Source of the DNA: Atopobiaceae bacterium
Lineage (GTDB): Bacteria > Actinomycetota > Coriobacteriia > Coriobacteriales > Atopobiaceae
Reading direction: 5' to 3'
Assembly (NCBI GenBank): GCA_017533825.1
Contig: JAFWIE010000033.1
Span: 1 to 64,000, forward strand
DNA length: 64,000 nucleotides
Shown here: one piece after another, positions 9,597 to 19,690 of the stretch
Numbering within the stretch: position 1 is the stretch's first letter
How the letters are laid out: each line of letters opens with the position of its first letter
Translations under genes and position numbers: made by a program
The notes under the pieces: model-generated
What the model was told of the DNA's origin: nothing
Seen by the model: the letters and a program-made list of their open reading frames with translations, nothing else
Database searches by the model: none

Positions 9597-9760
9597 CTCT
9601 CTCCTCTCCCTTTTACGCATTGTAAGTCAACACTTGTTTATACTTAACGAGGATGCCTTTGTAGCCGTCTCCACTCATCCAAGTAAAATGAACGAGTGTC
9701 GAGAAGTCCTATACTCGCATTCAAGGACGTATTTCCAGTGTCGTGACCACCTGGAGGATC

Positions 9761-10480
9761 ATGCGAACCATTTATTACGAAATCTACGAGGACTTGCGCG
9801 ACAAGATTCTCGACGGGACCTATGCCTACCAAACATACATGCCGGCGGAGAGCCAGCTCATCAAGATGTATCAATGCTCGCACAACACCATTCGCAAGTC
9901 GATATCGGTGCTCATGCTGCACGGATTCGTGCAGCCCATCCGTGGCAAGGGCGTCTTGGTGATCTATCGCCCCGAGCGGCGAGCGAACTTCGTGTTGGGC
10001 GACATCGAGACGTTCAAGGAGGCCGCCGCCCGTAACGGCCTCGTCGCACAGACGAAGGTCCTCGTCTTTGAGCACATCACCGCCAGCGAATCCCTCGCCG
10101 AGCTTACGGGATTCATGCCGGGAGACGAGTTGCTGCACCTGGAGCGCGTGCGCATCTTCGAGAACGAGGCGCTCATACGTGACAAGAGCTTCTTCCTCTC
10201 GTCGGCGCTTCCCGGCCTGACGCCACGCATCGCGGAGGACTCGGTGTACGCGTACGCCGAGAACGTCCTGGGCATGCGCATCGTCACGAGCAATCGCACG
10301 GTGACCGTCGACTACGCGACGGCCGAGGATCGCGACGCCATGGACCTGCTTGACTTCGACATGCTCGCCGTGGTCACAAACCACACGTTCAATGAGCAGG
10401 GAGTTATGTTTGAGTCTACCCAATCGCGTCATCGTCCGGACTTCTTTACCTTCCACGATACGGCGGTCCGAGGATACTGA
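9761..10480 (+). CDS. GntR-family regulator, TreR-like (UTRA domain)
   Basis: Transcription factor of 239 residues: N-terminal winged helix (YYEIYEDLRDKILDG, then CSHNTIRKSISVLMLHGF about 43-60) and a C-terminal UTRA effector domain (about 90-235). The start at 9761 follows GGAGG (9753-9757); an upstream frame-mate start lacks a site. It is a paralogue of 30427-31146, with the same length and shared blocks such as IETFKEAAARN and NRTVTV. It is divergent from the TreC-like gene, whose intergenic region (9597-9760) has an imperfect dyad with arms TAAGT/ACTTA near 9626-9650. It probably represses that gene until a sugar phosphate binds. Confidence 0.85.
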   Translation: MRTIYYEIYEDLRDKILDGTYAYQTYMPAESQLIKMYQCSHNTIRKSISVLMLHGFVQPIRGKGVLVIYRPERRANFVLGDIETFKEAAARNGLVAQTKVLVFEHITASESLAELTGFMPGDELLHLERVRIFENEALIRDKSFFLSSALPGLTPRIAEDSVYAYAENVLGMRIVTSNRTVTVDYATAEDRDAMDLLDFDMLAVVTNHTFNEQGVMFESTQSRHRPDFFTFHDTAVRGY

Positions 10481-10505
10481 CCTGCAAGAAACGCCCTTCT
10501 GGTCC

Positions 10506-10534
10506 GGGAAGAGGGAGCGCTGCTCCCTCTTCCC
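10506..10534. terminator. Bidirectional terminator hairpin
   Basis: Perfect 13-bp stem GGGAAGAGGGAGC/GCTCCCTCTTCCC with a 3-base loop, between the convergent regulator and GH13 genes. No strong T-run on either side. Confidence 0.7.
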
Positions 10535-10559
10535 GTTACCCTTCCCACCAACTGCTTCG

Positions 10560-12260
10560 CTAGCGCAAGGTGACGTAGGCCTCGTAGGGCTGGAGGACGC
10601 CCGGCTTGTGCGTCGCATAGTTACCGATGAGCACCTCCCCCGCATCGTCATCCCACAGGTCGCACGGCTGCTCGGTATCCGTCCAGTTGCAGCCCACGGT
10701 AATCACCTTCCCGTCCAGCTCCCGCCGATACGCCCAGATGGCAGACGAGTCCTCGAGGAGCGGCACATAGGTCCCGTACACCATGATGGGCAGCTCCCTC
10801 CGTAGGCGGATGAGCTCGCGGTAGTACGAGAACACCGAGTCGGGGTCGTCCACCTGCGACGCGGCGTTGATCTCCGTGTAGTTGGGGTTCACGTCAATCC
10901 ACGGTTTGCCCGTGGTGAAGCCGGCATTCGGCGCGTCGTCCCACTGCATGGGCGTGCGACAGTTGTCACGCGCGACATTGTCGAAGGCGGCCAACATCTG
11001 ATCGTGGGTCACAACCCCCCGCTCAACGACCGCCTGCTGGTAGATTCCGAGCTCCTCCACGTCACGGCACTGGTCGAGGCTCGTGAAGTGCATGTTGGTC
11101 ATGCCGAGCTCCTCGCCCTGCAGGATGTACGGCGTGCCCTTCATGAAGTGCAGACAGGTCCCGAGCATCTTGGCACTCAGCACGCGCCACTCGGGCGAAT
11201 CGTTGCCGAAGCGTGAGACAGCGCGGGGCTGGTCGTGATTGTTCCAGAACAGGCTGTTCCACGAGGCGCCTTCGAGCCCAAGCTGCCACTTGTTGAGCAG
11301 TGCGCGCACCTTGGGCATCTGCGGCTTGTTGACGCCCCACTTGCCGGTGAAGGAACCTGCAGTCGTCTTGCTTGCGCTCACGTGCTCGAACTGGAAGATC
11401 ATGTCGAGCTCGGTGCCTTCGGCATTGGCGTACTGCTTCGCCTGTTCCAGGTTGACGCCCTGCGCCTCGCCCACGGTCATGATGTCGTAGCGAGAGAGCA
11501 CGCGCTCGTTCATCTCTTGGATGAACTCGTGGACGCGCGGACCGTTCATCACATACGGGCCGTACTCCCCGAAGCCGTTCTTCTTTGGCTTGCCATCGGG
11601 GAAGCGCTGGTCCTTGGAGATCATGGAGATGACGTCCATACGCCAGCCGTCCACGCCACGATCGCACCACCAAGCCATGAGGTCGTAGACCTCCTCGCGC
11701 ACACGGGGGTTCTCCCAGTTGAGGTCAGGCTGCTTCTTTGAGAAGCAGTGCAGGTACCACTGGTCAGTCGCCGCGTCGTACTCCCATGCCGAACCCGAGA
11801 AGGTGGACTCCCAGTTGTTGGGCGGCGTGCCGCCATCCTCGGGCGGACCGGGCGTCTTGCCGTCGCGCCAGACGTAGAAGTCGCGGTAGGGGTTGTCCTT
11901 GCCCTTGCGACTCTCGAGGAACCAGCCATGCTCGTCGGAGGTGTGGTTTGCCACAAGGTCCATCACGATACGTATGCCCAGCTCGTGTGCGCGAGCGAGC
12001 ATGTGATCGAAGTCCTCGAGCGTTCCGTATTCGGGCTGGATGGCACGGTAGTCGGCGATATCGTAGCCGTTGTCGTCCATGGGGCTCGCATACACGGGGC
12101 TCAGCCAGATGACGTTGATGCCAAGCTTCGCGAGGTAAGGCAAGCGCTCGGTCAGGCCTGGGAGGTCGCCGATGCCGTCCCCATTGGAGTCGGCAAAGCT
12201 CTGCGGGTACACTTGGTAAACGACCGCTTCCTTCCACCAAACGTGTTTGTCTTTAGACAT
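10560..12260 (-). CDS. GH13 alpha-glucosidase / oligo-1,6-glucosidase
   Basis: Cytoplasmic GH13 enzyme of 566 residues. It begins WWKEAVVYQVYPQSFADSNG and shows DLVANHTS, GWRMDVISMIS (nucleophile Asp), TVGEAQG (acid Glu) and WNNHDQPRAVSRFG (Asp). The segments KKQPDLNWENP and NNWESTFSGSAW are typical of the MalL-type oligo-1,6-glucosidase branch, unlike its two neighbours, which look TreC-like. ATG 12260 is chosen by alignment to family starts. It reads in the same direction as 12330-14006 with about 70 bases between, so the two are probably co-transcribed. Substrate is likely isomaltose- or sucrose-type alpha-glucosides; this is inference. Confidence 0.85.
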   Translation of the reverse strand: MSKDKHVWWKEAVVYQVYPQSFADSNGDGIGDLPGLTERLPYLAKLGINVIWLSPVYASPMDDNGYDIADYRAIQPEYGTLEDFDHMLARAHELGIRIVMDLVANHTSDEHGWFLESRKGKDNPYRDFYVWRDGKTPGPPEDGGTPPNNWESTFSGSAWEYDAATDQWYLHCFSKKQPDLNWENPRVREEVYDLMAWWCDRGVDGWRMDVISMISKDQRFPDGKPKKNGFGEYGPYVMNGPRVHEFIQEMNERVLSRYDIMTVGEAQGVNLEQAKQYANAEGTELDMIFQFEHVSASKTTAGSFTGKWGVNKPQMPKVRALLNKWQLGLEGASWNSLFWNNHDQPRAVSRFGNDSPEWRVLSAKMLGTCLHFMKGTPYILQGEELGMTNMHFTSLDQCRDVEELGIYQQAVVERGVVTHDQMLAAFDNVARDNCRTPMQWDDAPNAGFTTGKPWIDVNPNYTEINAASQVDDPDSVFSYYRELIRLRRELPIMVYGTYVPLLEDSSAIWAYRRELDGKVITVGCNWTDTEQPCDLWDDDAGEVLIGNYATHKPGVLQPYEAYVTLR

Positions 12261-12329
12261 GTGTTCTCCTAACCTGAAATGAGCAAAGCGTGGGTGGGGC
12301 CTGCCTTCCCCGTCAAGCCCCATCGTCTG

Positions 12330-14006
12330 CTACCGCCAGATGTACGCGGTGCCCTCCCACGGGCGCAGCGTCGCCCCGTCACCGGGCACGGCGTAGTTGC
12401 TGATGAGCACCTCTCCGCCATCTGCGGCAAGCACAGGCTGGGCGTCATCGGAGAAGTTGCACTGCACGAGGATTCGCTCGTCTCCCAGCTGGCGCTCATA
12501 GGCGATGACCTGCGGCGCGGGGCTCTCCACAAAGCGGATGGCACCGCCCTGGATGATGGGCTCCGCCTTGCGCAGCGCGACAAGGCGCTTGTAGAAGCTG
12601 AACACCGAGCCAGGGTCGTCTACCTCCGCCGCCGCGTTGAGCCACTCGTAGTTGTTGCCCACGCCGATCCACGGCTCCACGGTGCTGAAGCCCGCATAGG
12701 GTGAATCGTCCCACTGCACGGGCGTGCGACCGTTGTCACGCGATTTGTAGGCGATGATTTCGAACGCCTCCTGCTCGGACTTGCCCTCCTCGTCCTGCAT
12801 GATGTGGTAGTAGTTGATGCTCTCCACGTCGCGGTACGCGTCAATGCTCGTGAAGCCGGGGTTCGTCATGCCCAGCTCCTCGCCCTGGTAGATGTAGGGC
12901 GTGCCACGCATGAGGAACGTGCAGACCGGAAGCATCTTGGCCGATACGTTGAGGAGTGCGGGCGTGCTGTCGTTGCCGAAGCGCGTGCTCGGCCGCGGCT
13001 GGTCGTGGCAGGTCCAGAAGACAGCGTTCCATCCGCCAGCGGCGGCCATTTCTTCCTGCCAGCTCCGGAACGTCTCGCGCAGCATGGGGATATTTGCCTT
13101 GGCCTTGCACCAGCGGTTGCCGTCCACGTTGTCCACGCGGAAGTGATGGAACGAGAAGGCCATGGCAAGCTCGTGGTTCTCGGGCTTGGTGTACTCGATG
13201 CAGTGTTCGATGGTGGTGGAGCTCATCTCGCCCACCGTCATGAGGTCGCCGATGCCGCCGGCGGCAACGAGCTCGCGCAGGTACTCGTCCACATGCGGGC
13301 CGTCGGTGTAGAAGCGCCGGCCGTCGCCTTCGAAGTCGTCCTCGAACCAACCCTTCGAGATGTTGTTGATCACGTCGAAGCGGAAGCCCTTGACGCCATG
13401 GTCCACCCAGAAGCGCAGGACGTCCGCCAGCGCGGCGCGCATCTCGGGGTTGGTCCAGTCGAGGTCGGGCTGGCTCACGTCGTAGAGGTGCAGGTACCAC
13501 TTGTTCATCTGCGGCGCGAACTCCCAGGCGCTGCCACCGAACTTGGAGTCCCAGTTGGTGGGCGGCTTGCCGGGATTCTCTGCCGTGGCGCCCGGCTCGG
13601 GATCGCGCAGCAGATAGTAGGCCTGGTACTTCGGGTCCCCGGCAAGCGCCTTCTGGAACCATTCGTGCTGGTCCGAGGTGTGGTTGAACACCATGTCGAG
13701 CATCAGGCCGATGCCACGCGCATCCGCTTCGCGCGCGAGCTCGTCGAAGTCGTCCATGGTGCCAAAGACCGGGTCCACGTTGCAATAGTCGGCGACGTCG
13801 TATCCGCCGTCCTTGAGCGGACTTACGAAGAAGGGCGTGATCCACAGGTAGTCGACGCCCAAGTCGGCGAGGTAATCCAGACGCTCGGTAATGCCGCGTA
13901 GGTCACCCACACCATCGCCGTTGCTATCGTTGAAGGAGCGGATGTAGATTTCGTAGGCAACCTTGCTGCCCAGGAAGGCATCGCGCTCGGAAATGACGTT
14001 GCTCAT
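12330..14006 (-). CDS. GH13 hydrolase, TreC-like (second copy)
   Basis: GH13 enzyme of 558 residues close to the one at 7929-9596. Motifs seen: YEIYIRSFNDSNGDGVGDLR, DMVFNHTSDQHEWF, FRFDVINNIS (nucleophile Asp), TVGEMSSTT (acid Glu), WTCHDQPRPSTRFG (Asp; the usual Asn-His is Cys-His here). NWDSKFGG, LYDVSQPDLDW and MAFSFHHFRVD again suggest a trehalose-6-phosphate hydrolase type. Start ATG 14006 gives an N-terminus like its relatives. It lies immediately downstream of the treB 3' part, so before the transposon inserted it probably belonged to the treB operon. Confidence 0.85.
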   Translation of the reverse strand: MSNVISERDAFLGSKVAYEIYIRSFNDSNGDGVGDLRGITERLDYLADLGVDYLWITPFFVSPLKDGGYDVADYCNVDPVFGTMDDFDELAREADARGIGLMLDMVFNHTSDQHEWFQKALAGDPKYQAYYLLRDPEPGATAENPGKPPTNWDSKFGGSAWEFAPQMNKWYLHLYDVSQPDLDWTNPEMRAALADVLRFWVDHGVKGFRFDVINNISKGWFEDDFEGDGRRFYTDGPHVDEYLRELVAAGGIGDLMTVGEMSSTTIEHCIEYTKPENHELAMAFSFHHFRVDNVDGNRWCKAKANIPMLRETFRSWQEEMAAAGGWNAVFWTCHDQPRPSTRFGNDSTPALLNVSAKMLPVCTFLMRGTPYIYQGEELGMTNPGFTSIDAYRDVESINYYHIMQDEEGKSEQEAFEIIAYKSRDNGRTPVQWDDSPYAGFSTVEPWIGVGNNYEWLNAAAEVDDPGSVFSFYKRLVALRKAEPIIQGGAIRFVESPAPQVIAYERQLGDERILVQCNFSDDAQPVLAADGGEVLISNYAVPGDGATLRPWEGTAYIWR

Positions 14007-14187
14007 GCGTACCTCTTCTCTGTTCGCTGCTCTCTGTGCCTGAACGATGTAACGCATACTGGTCGCACCCGTTGCCGGGCGGCCACAGAATGGGGGCGCT
14101 CCCGTACAAACAGTCGGGCGGCAATCCTCTGGGGACTGCCGCCTCGCGTCGTGCGTTGGGGAGCACCCCCTGCTTCTGTAGATAACG

Positions 14188-14218
14188 CGTGCCGCCCGGA
14201 CTTGCGACGGGCGGCACG
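14188..14218. terminator. Strong hairpin between treB and GH13 gene
   Basis: Perfect 11-bp stem CGTGCCGCCCG/CGGGCGGCACG around a 9-base loop, directly after the treB stop codon in the direction of transcription. There is no T-run, so it may act as a processing or attenuation structure rather than a full stop. Confidence 0.5.
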
Positions 14219-14236
14219 TCGGAAAGGAAGGGCGAG

Positions 14237-15793
14237 CTACTTGCTCATCTTGACGACTTGGGCGCCTGCGGCCACATTACCAAGCGTCGGTTCGATGGAC
14301 TTGTACTCGTCGGAGTTGGTGACGATCACCATGGTAGTCGTGGGCTTGCCGGCCGCTTCGATGCCATCGAGGTCCGCAACCATGAGCAGGTCGCCAGCCT
14401 TTACCTTGTCGCCGGTAGCGCAGCGCGGCGTGAATGGCTTGCCCTCGAGCTCGACCGTGTCGATACCGATGTGGAGGAGAATCTCGGAGCCATCATCACC
14501 GAGCAGTCCGATGGCGTGTCCGGTCGCGGCGAGCATCGTGACGGTGCCCGAGACGGGAGCGTACACGGCGCCGTCGGAGGGCTCGATTGCAACGCCCTTG
14601 CCCATGGCGAGCGAGGCGAAGACGGGGTCAGGCACACCAGTCATGTCCACGGCAATGCCACTCATGGGGGCGGCGAGCGTGTTCGGCGCGTCAACGGCGT
14701 TCACGCGGGTGGGAGCTGCGGCTGCAGCCTCCTTGGCGGCGGCGATGGCCTCCTGCTTGATGCCCTCAGCCTCGGCGGCCTTGTCGACGCCCTGGCGCTT
14801 GCCGACGATCAGGGTGAGCACGAAGGGAACGACAACGGCCACGGCCATGCACAGCGCGTAGGGCAGCATGGACTGGGGCTGCATGGCAAGGATGCCGGGC
14901 AGGCCACCGACGCCGATGGCGTTAGCCGTGCAGGAGAACAGGCAGGAGAGGAAGCCGGCGCACGCGGAGCCGATCATGGCGCACACGAACGGGAAGATGA
15001 ACTTCAGGTTGACGCCGAAGATGGCGGGCTCGGTGACGCCCAGGTAGCAGGAGAGGCACGCGGGGATGTTGACCTGCTCGGCGTTCTCGTCCTTCTTCTG
15101 CAGGACGATCATGGCGAGTACGGCAGAGCCCTGCGCGATGTTGGAGAGGGCAATCATCGGCCACAGCATCGTTCCGCCGTAGTCGGCGATGAGCTGCAGG
15201 TCGATGGCGTTGGTCATGTGGTGCAGGCCGGTAATGACCAGCGGTGCATAGAGACCGCCGAAGATGGCGCCGAAGACAACGCGGAAGTCACCAGTAATGC
15301 CAGCCTGGACGACGGAAGAGACGGCAGTGCCGAGCGCCCAGCCAATGGGGCCGAGCACGAAGTGGGCGGCTATGACGCCAAGAAGGATGGAGCAGAAGGG
15401 CACCAGGATCATCTGGATGATGGTGGGCACTATCTTCTTGAAGAAGCGCTCCAGGTAGTTAAAGGTGATGGCCGCAAGAATGGCGGGGATGACCTGCGCC
15501 TGGTAGCCAACCATGTGAACCTGTGCGAAACCGAAGTCCCAGCTATACTGCGCCCAGGTCTCCTCGGTAGCACCGGCCACGGCATAGGCGTTGAGGAGCT
15601 GGCTCGAGACGAGCGTGAGGCCCATAACGATGCCGAGCATCTCGGTGCCGCCCATCTTGCGCGTGACGGACCAGCAGATGCCCACGGGGATGCCGAGATG
15701 GAAGACAGCCTCACCGATGAGCCACAGGAAGTGGTTGACGCCCGACCAGAACTGGCTCATGGAGGCGAGGGTCGCATTGCCATCGGGCCCGTT
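14237..15793 (-). pseudogene. treB: Trehalose PTS permease treB, 3' part (EIIC-EIIA), cut by transposon
   Basis: This encodes most of EIIC (from SQFWSGVNHFLWLIGEAVF; membrane segments to about NAIGVGGLPGI) and a C-terminal EIIA domain of the glucose type, with the phospho-His motif ILLHIGIDTVEL. EIIB and the first part of EIIC are missing. They lie 14 kb away at 29754-30179 in the same orientation. Reading through the junction from the 3' part gives an unrelated leader (MVRLLGEVGHIRALTIH) from transposon DNA. Joining at the shared AACGG (coding strand) gives ...FGMGNGPDGNATLASMSQFW, in frame. The intact protein would be about 660 residues and import trehalose as trehalose 6-phosphate. Confidence 0.85.
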
Positions 15794-16024
15794 ATGTATG
15801 GTTAACGCACGAATATGTCCAACCTCGCCAAGCAGCCGAACCAAAGCGAAGCAACCCCCTCAACCTGCGAAAACACGCAATTCAACAGAAGAACCAAGCT
15901 CAATCTACCCTCAGGGGCCTCGGATCACAATTTATACAGTGCCGAGCCTGTGATTCCCGGGGTAATTGCGCACATCAGATTGTTGTCTCCCCTACGCGCT
16001 ACCTTGTACCGGTAAGAGAGCAAC

Positions 16025-16038
16025 TGTCTAAACGAACA
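16025..16038 (+). repeat. 14-base inverted motif, left end of transposon
   Basis: TGTCTAAACGAACA lies just upstream of the first recombinase gene. It matches at 13 of 14 positions the complement of 29728-29741 near the right end. It may be a recombinase-binding or autoregulatory site. Confidence 0.4.
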
Positions 16039-16050
16039 GTGAAAGGGTGA

Positions 16051-17379
16051 GTGCGAGTGATTGTCGTACGAGAATCTGCAGACACCACGACGGGCCTGAC
16101 ATACGACCTAACATCAGATGACGGAACGGCTCGCAACGTCCGCACCATGTGCACGACACAAAGGGTCAACGGCGTCAAGACCTTTGTGTTCAGGAACGCC
16201 CGCATGGCGATACTGATGGAACCGTCCTGCTTTCTCACAGATGAGTTCCGATGCGATGCGGAAAACACCGCCAACCAAGCTGTCAGCGCGATCAAGGTGC
16301 TTGAGTGCTTCTGCTCGATCGTAGAGACACCGTTCGCCGCCTTTGATGGCACATATGCGCGGGCGTTCATGCAATTCCTCCGCGGTACGCTGTCCGAGGG
16401 AGTCGACTATAGGTTCGAACTCATTACCAGACGATCCGAAGGAACAGTCGGCGCATACCTTAAGCACATAAGAAAGTACGCCACTTGGCTGCACGCAGAC
16501 AACAGCCCCTTCCTACAATCGAAGACAAAACTGCTGGGACCCACCTACGGTTTCCAAGAATGGCAACCAGAGACGCATCGGCTCAAGGCGGACATCGTCT
16601 CTGCGTCGGAGGCGCCGAGATACATCTCTCTTGACGAGTATCGAAGCATCCTGCGAGTGGTTGACGGAGAGTGGACGATCGAGGAGCGATGCATCATCCG
16701 CCTCATGTTCGAGCACGGCCTTCGCATAGGAGAGGTGCTTGGCCTTACCACTGAGGATCTCAGCTGGACCAAGGCGCGGGACGGGACTCAAAGGTATTCG
16801 GTCATCCTGAGGAACAGGGCGAGCGACAAAGCTGACCAACACGCAAAGATGCTGATGCGAGTGACGAGTCCGGAGCAGTACGGCACCGCCGACTACAAGA
16901 GACGCAACTATGGGTACCAGCAGGTCTACATATCAGAGAACCTGTTCTTCCAGATTGCCGAGTATGCCGAGGGGGCATTTCCAGAGTCGCAGGATACGTC
17001 CTGCTCGAACCTCGCCGACTGCGTTGCGGGTGGCGAGGAGAACCACTACCTGTTCGTGAACACAAAGAGAAGGCCCCTGTCCTCCAACCTCTGGAACAAG
17101 AGGCTCAGAAGGATTATGACGGATGCCGGTGTCCATGTGGACAAGGAGGCCCGCAGGACGAACCTGAACCACAGGTTCAGACACGGGTACGCGATGTTCC
17201 TCACCCACACCGCGAAGAAGAACGGGCAGCCCCTCGACGACTTCACGGTGATGACGCTGATGCGGCACAGGAGCATCGCGTCGACCGAAATCTACCAAAG
17301 GCCCACCCAGGAAGACGTTGCGCGGATGCAGGAGGAAATCATCGGTTCGTTCGAGGGAGAACTGTATGGGAACGGATAG
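16051..17379 (+). CDS. Tyrosine recombinase 1 (TnpA-like)
   Basis: Site-specific recombinase of 442 residues. An N-terminal SAM-like core-binding region (about 80-165) precedes the catalytic domain: Arg in FEHGLRIGEVLGLT (about 230), HRFRHGYAMF (His/Arg pair, about 370), MRHRSIASTEIYQRP (His and nucleophile Tyr, about 410-425). All catalytic residues appear present. Start is GTG 16051 or the GTG two codons later; GAAAGGG lies upstream. The gene overlaps the next by 14 bases, so the recombinases are translationally linked. It is the first gene inside the left end of the element and presumably acts at the ends together with its two partners. Confidence 0.85.
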   Translation: MRVIVVRESADTTTGLTYDLTSDDGTARNVRTMCTTQRVNGVKTFVFRNARMAILMEPSCFLTDEFRCDAENTANQAVSAIKVLECFCSIVETPFAAFDGTYARAFMQFLRGTLSEGVDYRFELITRRSEGTVGAYLKHIRKYATWLHADNSPFLQSKTKLLGPTYGFQEWQPETHRLKADIVSASEAPRYISLDEYRSILRVVDGEWTIEERCIIRLMFEHGLRIGEVLGLTTEDLSWTKARDGTQRYSVILRNRASDKADQHAKMLMRVTSPEQYGTADYKRRNYGYQQVYISENLFFQIAEYAEGAFPESQDTSCSNLADCVAGGEENHYLFVNTKRRPLSSNLWNKRLRRIMTDAGVHVDKEARRTNLNHRFRHGYAMFLTHTAKKNGQPLDDFTVMTLMRHRSIASTEIYQRPTQEDVARMQEEIIGSFEGELYGNG

Positions 17380-19690
17380 CAATGGATTGGCTGATATGGG
17401 ATGGTGGACAGAGAAAACCAGCGAACTAACTCAGCGGGCGTCCAGTCCTCGTGCCAAGCAATTCCTCGAGGCCGTTATGTCGTACGAGTGGGAGCAGGCA
17501 GACGGCGACAAGCGGAGGATAGCATTCAACCGCCTTCTCCCGGACGTTCTCGTTGGACACATCGTCCCGGACTTCTCTGAGGAAGACGTCACTGTCCCGT
17601 GGTTCAGAAACCTCCTCGAAGACCTAGCAGAAGGGGGGGAACACGTGGTGATCAGTGGCTCGTCCCTGCGCCCGAAGGCATCGGAGGCAGTCCGCGACAT
17701 AATCGTTGTTGCCTGCGATCAAGAGTTTCACCCAGGGGACGAGTTCTCCAAGTGGGTTGAGCGCAATAGGGGCGCCCTTGTCACCACGAAGGTCAGGTCT
17801 ATAACGCGACGCCTCGAGGCCATCCTCTCCAAAGACACGATGCCCGGCTTCGAGTTCGTCGTAGAGGATTCGTTCAGAGAAGGGCGGAGGTGTCGCAACA
17901 TCACGGCGATCGAGTTCGATACGGACTCCGTCTTTGTTCGCCGCCTCATCCTCGACGCCCTCAGCACCTCGGTCTTCTCGAAGTCGCTGCGATCCCATAT
18001 ACCGTCCACGAAGGCAACAGCCGCTTTCACCAAGAGCATGGGGTTCGTTCCGACATCGCTTGCCGACTTCACGGTAGAGACGTTCTCCAGGCAGTTCCAC
18101 TATCTCGACAAGGAGGGCAACAAGAACCAGAGGATGATCTCACTGCGGGAACTCGTCTACATCTATGCCCATGTAATCAAGCTCCTGCCAGACGACCAGG
18201 CGCAGTTCACGTACGCGACCGGTCTTACCTTGGAGATGTTGACGAGGAGCGACTTCACCCACCAGTGGAGGGAAGGGTTCAGGGCGTACGTCCACAATCC
18301 GATTGACCCCGTCCCCGACAACCCACGTTGGCTCCTCACTCCAGGGCGGGACGAGCTCGAGCGTACGTGCGCCTCGCCTTGCTCAATGAGGGTGGATGTG
18401 AGCTACAGCGACCCGAATCTGCAGCGAATGCTTGCCACGTGGCTCTGGCAGGAATGCGATCGCGTCGACATTATCCGGGCGATACACCGACGCTTGAGGT
18501 CATTCCTTGATGAGTTGGTCCCAGGGAAAGAGGGCGGTCGCCCGACGGCAACGAACGAGGGGGTGCTGCGATGGCTGAGCGAGGTGAAAGCGGCCTTCAA
18601 TGACAGGGCATTCCGACGCCTCAAAGCCTCCCTGACCTCCTTGCTCGAGTTTGGCGAGGGCAACGGGTTCATAAGCGTCGAGCCGTCCGCATGGATGCTC
18701 ATCTCTACGGTGTCGCCCCGAAAAGACAACGACGCCGATTCAGCCGCTGCGGACCCCGAGCACCTCAAGCTCCTCGCTGCCGAACTCGAAGACCGGTCCC
18801 CTAACTCACTGATAGACGAGTTGGTCTCCTGTGCGTTCGCAGTGGTCGCGCTTACCAAGCTGCGCATTGGGAACATCCTGAGTCTACGGGTTGGCGACCT
18901 CGTCGAAGATGGCCCCAGACACCTGCACTCGGTCCGCGTATCGACGAAGACCGACGGGCACGGATACAAGGAGGTGCAGGTATCCTCAAAGATTTACCAG
19001 CTGCTCAAGGCCGTCGTCGGGATGACGGAGGTGGTCAGGGAGCATGCCACACAAGACTTGAAGGACTACCTCTTCATCTACGAGACGAGGACGTTCGGCT
19101 CGGTCAGACGGCTAAGTCCCCTTCTGTTCCGCACTCGCCTCGTAGACGCATGCGACAAGCTTGGCATTGAGAGGATAACGCCGCGGGACATAAGGCGCAG
19201 GTACCAGACGGAGGTCGTCCTGCGCGGCATCGAACACAACTACAGCAGGCTCGCCCTGAGCAACCTGACCGGGCACTCCTCCCTCGCAACGACTGAGCGC
19301 TACTACGTCCGCGACAACGTTCGGAACTATCTCGAGGCGACATACGGCATCGAGATTGGCACGGCGCCCCTCAGGGGTGAGATTGTGGCGGACGGCGACG
19401 TGGCGTTGGGCATGGAGCTTGGGCCCGAGAAGGCCGTCGAGGCCGGTGCCGGATATTGTCGCAACGAGTCATGCAACATACGGGGGACGGTCTCATGCCT
19501 CATGTGCGAGTCGTTCTTGACGACTCCGAGGTGCATACCCGAGATGGAGGAGGCAATCGAGGGAATCACGCGGCAGATGAGAGACTGCGCCGACTCCCTG
19601 CACGACCGAGATCACCTCCTTGCCGTGAAACGTCTGTATCTCGGCTACCTCGCCGTGATGTACAGCATCAGAGATGGAGGAGAAGAATGA
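17366..19690 (+). CDS. Tyrosine recombinase 2 (TnpB-like, long)
   Basis: A 774-residue recombinase-like protein. ATG 17366 has GAGGGAGA upstream and overlaps the end of the first gene. Catalytic region near residues 500-660: Arg in LTKLRIGNILSLR, then ITPRDIRRRYQTEV where the usual box-II His appears to be Arg, and TGHSSLATTERYYVR with Tyr. The C-terminus has a Cys cluster (CRNESCNIRG...CLMCESF) that looks like a zinc-binding element. It is longer than the roughly 630 residues known for Tn554 TnpB. The altered His suggests a structural or regulatory role, or a tolerated variant; this cannot be decided from the sequence. Confidence 0.75.
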   Translation: MGTDSNGLADMGWWTEKTSELTQRASSPRAKQFLEAVMSYEWEQADGDKRRIAFNRLLPDVLVGHIVPDFSEEDVTVPWFRNLLEDLAEGGEHVVISGSSLRPKASEAVRDIIVVACDQEFHPGDEFSKWVERNRGALVTTKVRSITRRLEAILSKDTMPGFEFVVEDSFREGRRCRNITAIEFDTDSVFVRRLILDALSTSVFSKSLRSHIPSTKATAAFTKSMGFVPTSLADFTVETFSRQFHYLDKEGNKNQRMISLRELVYIYAHVIKLLPDDQAQFTYATGLTLEMLTRSDFTHQWREGFRAYVHNPIDPVPDNPRWLLTPGRDELERTCASPCSMRVDVSYSDPNLQRMLATWLWQECDRVDIIRAIHRRLRSFLDELVPGKEGGRPTATNEGVLRWLSEVKAAFNDRAFRRLKASLTSLLEFGEGNGFISVEPSAWMLISTVSPRKDNDADSAAADPEHLKLLAAELEDRSPNSLIDELVSCAFAVVALTKLRIGNILSLRVGDLVEDGPRHLHSVRVSTKTDGHGYKEVQVSSKIYQLLKAVVGMTEVVREHATQDLKDYLFIYETRTFGSVRRLSPLLFRTRLVDACDKLGIERITPRDIRRRYQTEVVLRGIEHNYSRLALSNLTGHSSLATTERYYVRDNVRNYLEATYGIEIGTAPLRGEIVADGDVALGMELGPEKAVEAGAGYCRNESCNIRGTVSCLMCESFLTTPRCIPEMEEAIEGITRQMRDCADSLHDRDHLLAVKRLYLGYLAVMYSIRDGGEE

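Noticed and set aside
14189-15805. 538-codon plus-strand frame opposite treB
   Set aside because: It mirrors the real permease codon by codon, has His/Asp/Gly-rich sequence without any family pattern, and lacks a ribosome site.
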